This document shows positions 48,642-56,332 of a stretch of DNA of 64,000 bases, piece after piece. The stretch is from the NCBI RefSeq assembly GCF_002002885.1, contig NZ_CP019510.1, positions 434,001 through 498,000 of the forward strand, in the 5' to 3' direction. The position numbers and the translations under genes were made by a program. How positions within the stretch are numbered: position 1 is the first letter of the stretch; every line of letters begins with the position of its first letter. Source of the DNA: Janthinobacterium sp. LM6 (lineage in GTDB: Bacteria > Pseudomonadota > Gammaproteobacteria > Burkholderiales > Burkholderiaceae_D). A model generated the notes under the pieces. That model did no database searches. It saw only the letters and a program-made list of their open reading frames with translations, and was not told where the DNA came from.

Positions 48642-50354
48642 TTAATGCCCGCCATGCCCCTTCTTCGCCGCATCAAAACTCTGCAGCACGTGTTCGGCCA
48701 TGCCGTTCGCCAGCTCGTGTTCGCCGATGAACACCTTGCCCGCGTTTTCCGCGCGCAACAATTCCGCCTCTTCCTCGCTGTGCGTGCGCACCACCGTCAT
48801 GATGTTCGGATTCAGCGCGCGCGCCGTCTCGATCATGGCGCGCACGTGGAAGGTGTCCGGCGTGGCGATGACGAGCATGGTGGCGTGCGTGATGTGCGCC
48901 TGGATCAGCACGGCCGGTTCGCCCGCATTGCCGGCCACGGCCGGAATGCCCTGCTTGCGCAGCTGGTCGACGATTTCGCGGTTCTCCTCGGCCACGACAA
49001 AGTGGATGCCCCGTTCCATCAGGGCGGCGGCGATGCGCCGGCCCACGCGGCCATAGCCGACCAGGACGATCTGGCCCGACAGTTTTTCCTGCGGCACCGT
49101 CATCGGCAGCTCGGCCAGCGGGTCCGTCGTGCGTTCGAACTTGCGCGCGAAATCGCTGTTGCTCATCACGCGCAGCAGCGGCTTGGCCATGCTGAACACG
49201 AGCGGGTTGAGGGCGATGGACAGGATGGCGCCGGCCAGGATCAGGCTTTGGCCTTCCTGCGGCATCAGGCCCAGCGACAGGCCCAGGGCGGCCAGGATGA
49301 ACGAGAATTCACCGATCTGCGCCAGGCTGGCCGAGACGATGATGGCCGTTTTCGGCGGGTAGCGCAGGGCCATCACCAGCAGGAAGGCGGCGATCGACTT
49401 GCCGAAGATAATGATGGCGCACACGGCCAGCACTTGCAGGGGCTTGTCGATGAGGATGGTCGGCTCGAACAGCATGCCGACGGAAACGAAGAACAGCACG
49501 GCGAACGCGTCGCGCAGGGGCAAGGACTCTTCCGCGGCGCGGTGGCTGAGTTCCGATTCGCGCAGCACCATGCCGGCGAAGAAGGCGCCCAGCGCGAAGG
49601 ACACACCGAACAGCTTGGTCGACGCATAGGCGATGCCGACGGCGGCGGCGATCACGCACAGGGTGAACAGTTCGCGCGAGCCGGTGCGCGCCACTTGCCA
49701 CAGGATCCACGGGAACAGCTTGCGGCCGACCACCAGCATGAAGACGATGAAGCCGGCCACTTGCCCCAGGGTAATGGCCAGGGTTTGCCACAGGCTGACG
49801 GCCTCGGCATCCGGTGCGACCTTGCCGCCAAGCACGCCGGCAAACGCCGGCAGCAGCACCAGCACCAGCACGGTGACGAGGTCTTCCACCACCAGCCAGC
49901 CGACGGCGATGCGGCCATTCAGAGAATCGAGGATGCCCCGTTCCTCCAGCGCGCGCAGCAGCACCACGGTACTGGCGACCGATAGGGCCAGTCCAAAGAT
50001 GAGTCCGCCACCGAGGGTCCAGCCCCACCAGTGGGCCAGGCCCATGCCCATCGCCGTGGCGACGCCGATCTGCAGGATGGCGCCGGGCAGCGCGATCTTG
50101 CGCACGTCCCACAAGTCTTCGATGGAAAAGTGCAGGCCGACACCGAACATCATCAGCATTACCCCGATTTCCGCCAATTGTCCCGCTATTTCCGCATCCG
50201 CCACAAAACCGGGCGTGGCCGGTCCGATGATGATGCCGGCGGCCAGATAGCCGACCAGGGCCGGCAGTTTCAGGCGCGCGGCGATGAAGCCGAAGATGAG
50301 GCCGAACCCGAGGGCGGCGGCGATGGTGGTGATCAGGCTGATGTCATGGGGCAT
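48642..50354 (-). CDS. ybaL: YbaL-type Kef family cation:proton antiporter
   Basis: A 570-residue CPA2 transporter with about twelve transmembrane helices (1-390) and a C-terminal RCK/TrkA-N domain (about 415-530: GQIVLVGYGRVGRRIAAAL, VVAEENREIV). Its beginning MPHDISLITTIAAALGFGLI and GVGLHFSIEDLWDVRKIALP match YbaL/RosB rather than KefB/KefC; the glutathione-gating motif of KefC is not obvious. It probably exchanges K+ for H+. The C-terminus is Gly/His-rich (KKGHGGH). Confidence 0.9.
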   Translation of the reverse strand: MPHDISLITTIAAALGFGLIFGFIAARLKLPALVGYLAAGIIIGPATPGFVADAEIAGQLAEIGVMLMMFGVGLHFSIEDLWDVRKIALPGAILQIGVATAMGMGLAHWWGWTLGGGLIFGLALSVASTVVLLRALEERGILDSLNGRIAVGWLVVEDLVTVLVLVLLPAFAGVLGGKVAPDAEAVSLWQTLAITLGQVAGFIVFMLVVGRKLFPWILWQVARTGSRELFTLCVIAAAVGIAYASTKLFGVSFALGAFFAGMVLRESELSHRAAEESLPLRDAFAVLFFVSVGMLFEPTILIDKPLQVLAVCAIIIFGKSIAAFLLVMALRYPPKTAIIVSASLAQIGEFSFILAALGLSLGLMPQEGQSLILAGAILSIALNPLVFSMAKPLLRVMSNSDFARKFERTTDPLAELPMTVPQEKLSGQIVLVGYGRVGRRIAAALMERGIHFVVAEENREIVDQLRKQGIPAVAGNAGEPAVLIQAHITHATMLVIATPDTFHVRAMIETARALNPNIMTVVRTHSEEEAELLRAENAGKVFIGEHELANGMAEHVLQSFDAAKKGHGGH

Positions 50355-50564
50355 GCGTGTGGGGTTCCTTATGGGGACGTGCGGATGGAAAAAGATGTTG
50401 CTCAGCGACCAAGTATAAACGCATCAAAGCCCCTGCCGGAAAATTTCCTGCGGCTTTATTGCAAAAAACCTGTGCACTATCTTCGTCCAGGTGGCCACGA
50501 ACGCATGTTATCCACCCGGATCTTCGCCTAATTCAAGGACTCCACCCTATGCTACCCCGTGTCT

Positions 50565-51686
50565 TTACACCTTGCGCACGATCACGCAGCCGATGGAATA
50601 ACCGGCGCCGAACGAGCAGATGACGCCGGTGGCGCCCGCCGCCATGTCATCCTGATACTTATGGAAGGCGATGATGGAACCGGCCGACGAGGTGTTGGCG
50701 TAGGTGTCGAGGATCACGGGCGCTTCGTTGGCTTGCGCGTCGCGGCCCAGGATCAGGCGCGCGATCAGCAAATTCATGTTCAGGTTCGCCTGGTGCAGCC
50801 AGTAGCGGGAGACTTGCGCCACTTCCACGCCGGCCTTGGCCAGGGTCGTCTTGATCATCTCGGCGGCCATCGGGCACACCTCCTTGAACACCTTGCGGCC
50901 TTGCTGGCGGAACAGTTTGTCGGCCTTGCCCACGCCGGACTCGTCAAAACGGTTGAGGAAGCCGAAATTGTTGCGGATGGCGTTAGAAAAGCGCGTTTTC
51001 AGTTCCGTGCCGATGATCTCGAACTGGTGCGTAGAGACGGCCGTGTCTTTCGCTTCGACGATGATGGCGGTGCAGGCGTCGCCGAAAATGAAATGGCTGT
51101 CGCGGTCGCGCCAGTTCAGGTGGCCGCTGGTGATTTCCGGATTCAACACCAGCACGGCGCGCGCCTGGCCGCTTTGCACGGCGGCCACCGCTTGCTGGAT
51201 GCCGAAGGTGGCGGACGAGCACGCCACGTTCATGTCAAAACCATAACCATCGATGCCGAGCGCATCCTGCACTTCCACGGCCATGGCCGGGTAGGCGCGC
51301 TGCATGTTGCTGCAGGCCACCAGCACCATGTCGATGTCGGCCGGCGTGCGGCCCGCGCGCGCCAGGGCGTCTTTGGCGGCGGCAACCGCCATTTCCGCCT
51401 GCAAGGACAGTTCGTCATCGCCCCGCTCCGCAATGCGCGAGACCATGCGCGCCGGGTCGAGGATGCCTTCCTTTTCCATCACGAAGCGCGACTTGATGCC
51501 GGACGCCTTTTCGATGAAGGCCACGCTCGACAGCTCCAGCGCCGTCACCGTGCCCGCGGCGATCGCACCGGCGTTGTCGGCATTGAATTTTTCCGCGTAG
51601 GCATTGAAGCAGGCGACCAGCTCTTCGTTGGAGATCGAAAATGGCGGCGTGTACAGTCCGGTACCGCTGATGACGACTTGTTTCAT
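50565..51686 (-). CDS. Beta-ketoacyl-ACP synthase III family protein (long form)
   Basis: A 373-residue FabH-type condensing enzyme. The triad is complete: Cys156 in MNVACSSATFGIQ, His298 in WLHQANLNMNLL and Asn331 in TYANTSSAGS. It is about 55 residues longer than E. coli FabH; the extra part lies mainly between residues 25 and 60 (FNAYAEKFNADNAGAI). It is not within a fab cluster here, so it may be a secondary KAS III with a different acyl-CoA preference rather than the housekeeping enzyme. ATG at 51686. Alone between the antiporter and ctpA. Confidence 0.9.
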   Translation of the reverse strand: MKQVVISGTGLYTPPFSISNEELVACFNAYAEKFNADNAGAIAAGTVTALELSSVAFIEKASGIKSRFVMEKEGILDPARMVSRIAERGDDELSLQAEMAVAAAKDALARAGRTPADIDMVLVACSNMQRAYPAMAVEVQDALGIDGYGFDMNVACSSATFGIQQAVAAVQSGQARAVLVLNPEITSGHLNWRDRDSHFIFGDACTAIIVEAKDTAVSTHQFEIIGTELKTRFSNAIRNNFGFLNRFDESGVGKADKLFRQQGRKVFKEVCPMAAEMIKTTLAKAGVEVAQVSRYWLHQANLNMNLLIARLILGRDAQANEAPVILDTYANTSSAGSIIAFHKYQDDMAAGATGVICSFGAGYSIGCVIVRKV

Positions 51687-51832
51687 GGTTAAACTTTCAA
51701 ATTTGGCAATCGACGTGGCGCCGATAAGTGAAGCAAATTTTACACAAACGGGCTCGACTGTAGAGAGTTTCGTGTTGCGGGGCAGGGGGAAGTGTGGCGG
51801 AAGATTGATTTTTGTCGCGTGGACGGCTGACC

Positions 51833-51851
51833 GGGGGGCATTGCGCCCCCC
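51833..51851 (-). other. GC hairpin after ctpA
   Basis: GGGGGGC (51833-51839), loop ATTGC, GCCCCCC (51845-51851). It lies 22 bases beyond the ctpA stop. No T-run on either strand, so it is at best a weak or Rho-assisted terminator or an mRNA 3'-protecting hairpin. Confidence 0.45.
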
Positions 51852-51873
51852 GCTGTGCTGCTGGCGCTGCTGT

Positions 51874-53316
51874 TTACTTTTTCTGTTCTTTCTTGACGTC
51901 GGCCTGCACCACCACCGGTTCGGCCTTGGCCAGCTGAACCGGCAAGCCCTTCAGGTGGTTCAGCGCCTGGTGCAATTGAAAATCGTCCTGGCTGCCGAAT
52001 TCCAGCGGCTTGCGGGTCTTTTCCAGGGCGATGATGCGCAATTGCTCTTCCATCTCGTCGTTGACGGGCGCGGCCTTGGCGCTTTCCTTGTCGCGGTCGT
52101 TGCTCAGGTGCTTGGTCAGGTCCGCTTCGCGGATGCGCAAGCCGTTGAGGCCGTCGCCGTCCGCATTTTCATCGACCAGCAGGTCGGGCACGATGCCCTT
52201 GGCCTGGATCGAGCGGCCGTTCGGCGTGTAGTAGCGGGCCGTCGTCAGCTTGACGGCCGTGTCGGCCGTCAGCTGGCGGATGGTTTGCACGGAACCCTTG
52301 CCGAAGGTTTGCGTACCGATGATGGTGGCGCGCTTGTAGTCCTGCAGGGCACCGGCGACGATTTCCGAGGCCGAGGCCGAACCCGTGTTGACGAGCACCA
52401 CCAGCGGCACTTTTTTGATGGCGGCCGGCAATTTCGCCAGGGCATCGCCTTCCGAGCGGAACGTATAGTATTCGGCGCGGCCGTAGAACACCTGCTTCGA
52501 GTCCGGCAGCTGGCCATTCGTCGAGACGATGGCCGCATCCTTCGGCAGGAAGGCGGCCGAGACGCCGATGGCGCCCTGCAGCACGCCGCCCGGATCGTTG
52601 CGCAGGTCCAGCACCATGCCCTTCAGGTGCGGGTCTTGCTGGTACAGCGCCGTGATCTGCGCGGCCATGTCGTCGACGGTCGGTTCCTGGAATTGCGACA
52701 CGCGCAGCCAGGCGTAGCCCGGCTCGACCATCTTCGCCTTCACGCTCTTCTGATGGATTTCCTCGCGCGTGATGGTGAAGGCCAGCGGCTGCGGTTCATC
52801 CTTGCGGGCAATGGTCAGCGACACCTTGGTGCCCGGCTCGCCGCGCATGCGCTTGACGTTGTCGTCGAGGCTGACGCCTTTCACGGGCTGGCCGTCGAGG
52901 CGGGTAATCAGATCGCCTGCCTTGATGCCGGCGCGGTAGGCGGGCGAATCCTCGATGGGCGAGACGATCTTGATGTAGCCGTCTTCGCTCAGGCCAATTT
53001 CAATGCCCAGGCCGACGAACTTGCCTTCCGAGCCTTCGCGCAGTTCGGCGTAGGCTTTCTTGTCCAGGTAGGCGGAATGGGGGTCGAGCGAGGCCACCAT
53101 GCCGGAAATGGCGTCTTCCAGCAGTTTCTTGTCTTCGACGGGTTCCACGTAATCGGACTTGATCAGGCCAAACACGTCGGCCAGCTGGCGCAGCTCTTCC
53201 AGCGGCAGGGGCGGCTCGACGTTTTTTTGCGCCATGGCGGAAAATTGCAGCGACACGGCGACGCCGGCCACCACGCCCAGGCCGATCAAGCCGGTATTTT
53301 TGAGTTTGCCCATCAT
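51874..53316 (-). CDS. Carboxy-terminal processing protease (S41, CtpA-like)
   Basis: A 480-residue periplasmic serine protease. An N-terminal signal or anchor (TGLIGLGVVAGVAVSLQFSA, 8-27) is followed by a PDZ domain (about 85-175: GLGIEIGLSEDGYIKIVSPI) and the S41 core. The catalytic Ser lies in NTGSASASEIVAGAL near 310 and the Lys in GTQTFGKGSVQTIRQL near 335. The C-terminal tail is charged (VVVQADVKKEQKK). It probably trims envelope proteins or peptidoglycan hydrolases with a lipoprotein partner not seen here. Confidence 0.94.
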   Translation of the reverse strand: MMGKLKNTGLIGLGVVAGVAVSLQFSAMAQKNVEPPLPLEELRQLADVFGLIKSDYVEPVEDKKLLEDAISGMVASLDPHSAYLDKKAYAELREGSEGKFVGLGIEIGLSEDGYIKIVSPIEDSPAYRAGIKAGDLITRLDGQPVKGVSLDDNVKRMRGEPGTKVSLTIARKDEPQPLAFTITREEIHQKSVKAKMVEPGYAWLRVSQFQEPTVDDMAAQITALYQQDPHLKGMVLDLRNDPGGVLQGAIGVSAAFLPKDAAIVSTNGQLPDSKQVFYGRAEYYTFRSEGDALAKLPAAIKKVPLVVLVNTGSASASEIVAGALQDYKRATIIGTQTFGKGSVQTIRQLTADTAVKLTTARYYTPNGRSIQAKGIVPDLLVDENADGDGLNGLRIREADLTKHLSNDRDKESAKAAPVNDEMEEQLRIIALEKTRKPLEFGSQDDFQLHQALNHLKGLPVQLAKAEPVVVQADVKKEQKK

Positions 53317-53573
53317 TGCACCTTTGCAGCTAGCGTGTCTTGCACAAGCGCCAGTCCCCGTGGAGCGGCGCTTTGTTGAAAGTATAGACCTGAATCTCTG
53401 CCGGCGTGGGCCGGCCGTGGAAAAAGCATGCCTGGGCCCAGTCTACGCGCGAAAACGGGGCGGCCAGCTTGCCATATGTTGCGGTTTTGTATGCGATGTA
53501 TGGTTAGTCTTGAGGGGAGTAAGCATTTGTAAGAGTCGAAAAAAAGCGTGTGCCGCGGCCCTATAGTGGACTC

Positions 53574-53627
53574 GCATTCTCGACCCGAAGTGGTTTTGCC
53601 TGCGTCTGCGGACGCAGGCTTTTTTTT
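53574..53627 (+). ncRNA. Candidate small RNA ending in an orphan terminator
   Basis: A TATAGT -10-like box at 53562-53567 predicts a start near 53574; the terminator at 53598-53627 would give a ~54-nt transcript with no start codon-led frame. The -35 position is only A-rich, so a standard promoter is weak. The terminator works only on the plus strand, where the next upstream rightward gene is fadH, ending 5 kb away. An upstream longer RNA is also possible. Confidence 0.35.
53598..53627 (+). terminator. Orphan strong intrinsic terminator
   Basis: A perfect 9-bp GC-rich stem GCCTGCGTC (53598-53606), loop TGCG, GACGCAGGC (53611-53619), followed by eight T. No plus-strand gene lies upstream within the 368-bp gap, and the ctpA gene upstream runs the other way. 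Confidence 0.92.
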
Positions 53628-53684
53628 ATCCGCGGGTTCAAGCTCATTTAGACTGGCGCTTCTTCCTTTCCAGCAGATAAAAAA

Positions 53685-53906
53685 ATGTTAACTGATTTGC
53701 AGGCACGTGCCGCGCTCACAGCGCTGATTGAAAAGTATCTGCAGGGGCGGGATCCTGATGCCGGCCTGCTGATCGACATCGTTCAGGATCCGTCACGGCA
53801 AGTGCCGATTCGGGGTGTGCTCGACGATATCGGACAGTTCAATCACACGCAGTTCACGCAACAGGAGCTGGCGCTGATCGACGACCTGCTGTATCTGTAT
53901 GGATAA
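53685..53906 (+). CDS. Small hypothetical protein
   Basis: A 73-residue acidic helical protein (ARAALTALIEKYLQGRDPDA, then GVLDDIGQFNHTQFTQQELA). ATG at 53685 follows an A-rich leader without a clear Shine-Dalgarno. No known domain recognised. Codon use resembles neighbours. It lies just after the orphan terminator and 177 bases before the first M13 peptidase. Function unknown. Confidence 0.65.
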   Translation: MLTDLQARAALTALIEKYLQGRDPDAGLLIDIVQDPSRQVPIRGVLDDIGQFNHTQFTQQELALIDDLLYLYG

Positions 53907-54082
53907 ACGTGTGAATATACCTTGAGCCTGGCCGAACTGAGCGGCGATTTCCGGGGTAGTCCGGGGGCAATATTGGCCAAAGGGCATGGTCGCGTGCTAC
54001 ATTCCTGCAGCGCCTGGCGCGGCAGGCTATCCGCCCGAAGCTATCCGCCCGGTCTTTTTGACATGCCCCATAAGGACAATCC

Positions 54083-56158
54083 GTGAATCGCTATCTCTTG
54101 AGCAGTCTGACCCTGACCCTGTTGGCTGCGTTTGCCCATGCCGCCGAACCCGCATCCGCCGTTGCCGCCCCGACCGTGGCCCCAAGCGCCGCACCTGCCG
54201 CCGCCGGCGTCGTTTCCGGCATCGATGTGCAGTACATCGACCCCGCCGTGCGCGTGCAGGACGATTTCTTTACCCATTTGAATGGCAAGTGGCTGGCCAC
54301 GGCCGAGATTCCTGCCGACAAGTCGAGCTGGGGTTCGTTCGCCAAGCTGCGCGATGACACCACGCCACAGTTGCGCGGCATCATCGAAGCCACGCAACAG
54401 GACAAGAACAGGAAGGCCGGTTCCGAAGCGCAGAAAATCAGCGACCTGTACGCCAGCTACATGGATGAAGCCAAGCTCGAGGCGCTGGGCACGAAGCCGC
54501 TGGCCGGCGAACTGAACCGCATTCGCTCGCTGCGCGACAAGAAGGGCGTGCCTGCCCTGATCGCCCACCTGAGCCAGACGGGCGTGGCCACGCCATACGC
54601 CGTCTACGTGGGCCAGGATGCCCGTGCTTCGACGAAATATGCGGCGTATGTGAGCCAGAGCGGCCTGGGCATGCCGGACCGCGACTACTACCTGGAAGCC
54701 AAGCAGGCGGGTGTGAAAGAAAAATACCAGGCGCATGTGGAAAAAATGCTGGCCATGGCCGGCGACAAGAACGCCGCCGCCCGCGCCAAGGCGGTCGTTG
54801 CCCTGGAAACATCGCTGGCCGAAGTGCAGTGGACCAAGGTCGAGAACCGCGACCCCGTCAAACGCTACAACAAGACCGACATCAACAAGCTGAACGACCT
54901 GACCCCGGGCTACGACCTGAAGTCGGGCCTGGCCGCCCTGGGCATCGCCAACAAGGTCGATTACGTCATCGTCAACCAGCCGAGCTACCTGGCCGGCTAC
55001 GACAAGGTGCTGGCCGCGACCGACCTGGACACCCTGAAAGCGTATTTCGAATGGCAGTTGCTGCGCAGCTACGCCAGCTACCTGTCGAAAAACTTCGTCG
55101 ACGAGAGCTTTGCCTTCTACGGCACGGTACTCAGCGGCGTGACGGAAAACCAGCCGCGCTGGAAGCGTGGCGTGGGCGCCGTCGAAGGCGTGCTGGGCGA
55201 AGCCGTCGGTAAACTGTATGTGGCGCAATATTTCCCGGCAGAACGCAAGGCGCACATGCAGGAACTGGTGAAAAACGTGCTGGCCGCCTACAAGGACAGC
55301 ATCGACACGCTGGACTGGATGAGCCCTGAAACCAAGAAGGAAGCGCAAGCTAAGCTGGCCAAGTTCACGCCGAAGATCGCGTATCCGAACAAATGGCGCG
55401 ATTACACGAAGCTGCAAATCGTGCAGGGCGACCTGGTGGGCAACATGATGCGCGCCGCCAACTTCGCTTCCGCGCGCCAGGTGGCCAAGCTCGGTAAACC
55501 GATCGACCGCGAAGAGTGGGGCATGACGCCGCAAACGGTGAACGCCTATTACAGCTCGACGATGAATGAAATCGTCTTCCCTGCCTCCATCCTGCAGCCG
55601 CCGTTTTTTGACGCCAACGCGGACGACGCCGTCAACTATGGCGCCATCGGCGCCGTCATCGGCCATGAAATCAGCCACGGCTTCGATGACAAGGGCAGCC
55701 AGTCCGATGGCGACGGCAACCTGCGCGACTGGTGGACCCCGGCAGACCGCAAGAATTTCGCCGCCAAGGCCGATGCGCTGACCAAGCAATACGACGGCTA
55801 CAGCCCATTGCCTGGCTACAACGTCAACGGCGCGCTGACCCTGGGCGAAAACATCGCCGACAACTCGGGCGTGGCGATCGCCTATAAAGCCTATAAAATC
55901 TCGCTGGGCGGCAAGCCGGCGCCCGTGCTGGACGGCCTGACGGGCGACCAGCGTTTCTACATGGGCTTTGGCCAGGTGTGGCGCAGCAAGATGCGCGAAG
56001 CGCAGCAGATCGTGCAGATCAAGACCGACCCCCATTCGCCGGGCCAGTACCGCGCCAACGGCACCATGGTCAACCAGCCAGGTTTTTATGAAGCGTTTGG
56101 CGTGAAACCGGGCGACAAGATGTATGTTGCCCCGGAAAACCGCGTGATTATCTGGTAA
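54083..56158 (+). CDS. M13 family metallopeptidase, paralog 1
   Basis: A 691-residue exported zinc endopeptidase (neprilysin/PepO family). GTG start giving a signal peptide (NRYLLSSLTLTLLAAFAHA), then an Ala/Pro-rich linker. The zinc site is GHEISHGFDD: His528, Glu529, His532, with third ligand Glu589 in LGENIADNSGV. NAYYSSTMNEIVFPASILQP is the substrate-binding strand. It probably degrades peptides in the periplasm. Followed by its own terminator and a close paralog of identical length, indicating tandem duplication. Confidence 0.95.
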   Translation: MNRYLLSSLTLTLLAAFAHAAEPASAVAAPTVAPSAAPAAAGVVSGIDVQYIDPAVRVQDDFFTHLNGKWLATAEIPADKSSWGSFAKLRDDTTPQLRGIIEATQQDKNRKAGSEAQKISDLYASYMDEAKLEALGTKPLAGELNRIRSLRDKKGVPALIAHLSQTGVATPYAVYVGQDARASTKYAAYVSQSGLGMPDRDYYLEAKQAGVKEKYQAHVEKMLAMAGDKNAAARAKAVVALETSLAEVQWTKVENRDPVKRYNKTDINKLNDLTPGYDLKSGLAALGIANKVDYVIVNQPSYLAGYDKVLAATDLDTLKAYFEWQLLRSYASYLSKNFVDESFAFYGTVLSGVTENQPRWKRGVGAVEGVLGEAVGKLYVAQYFPAERKAHMQELVKNVLAAYKDSIDTLDWMSPETKKEAQAKLAKFTPKIAYPNKWRDYTKLQIVQGDLVGNMMRAANFASARQVAKLGKPIDREEWGMTPQTVNAYYSSTMNEIVFPASILQPPFFDANADDAVNYGAIGAVIGHEISHGFDDKGSQSDGDGNLRDWWTPADRKNFAAKADALTKQYDGYSPLPGYNVNGALTLGENIADNSGVAIAYKAYKISLGGKPAPVLDGLTGDQRFYMGFGQVWRSKMREAQQIVQIKTDPHSPGQYRANGTMVNQPGFYEAFGVKPGDKMYVAPENRVIIW

Positions 56159-56185
56159 GCGTAACAAGCTTAAGTCTGTAGTAAT

Positions 56186-56213
56186 AAAGAGACCACTGCG
56201 CGTGGTCTCTTTT
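56186..56213 (+). terminator. Intrinsic terminator between the two M13 genes
   Basis: AAAGAGACCAC (56186-56196), loop TGCGC, GTGGTCTCTTT (56202-56212), with a short T-run. It shows the tandem genes are separately transcribed units. Confidence 0.85.
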
Positions 56214-56332
56214 GCATTTCTGCCAAAGTTCTTTCTCCGCTTTCGGCCGGTATGCTACAGTCAAAAACCGGGCCAGAAGCCCTGGGCCTTCTGACCCTTA
56301 TGTTTCCACACAATACAATATAGAGGACAACC

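Larger units (their letters stand above)
53317..53684. other. Gene-free 368-bp stretch between ctpA and the gene at 53685
   Basis: No convincing reading frame on either strand. It holds the ctpA promoter region on the left and, on the plus strand, a TATAGT box (53562-53567) and an orphan intrinsic terminator (53598-53627). The left 150 bp shows nothing I can name. Confidence 0.6.
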
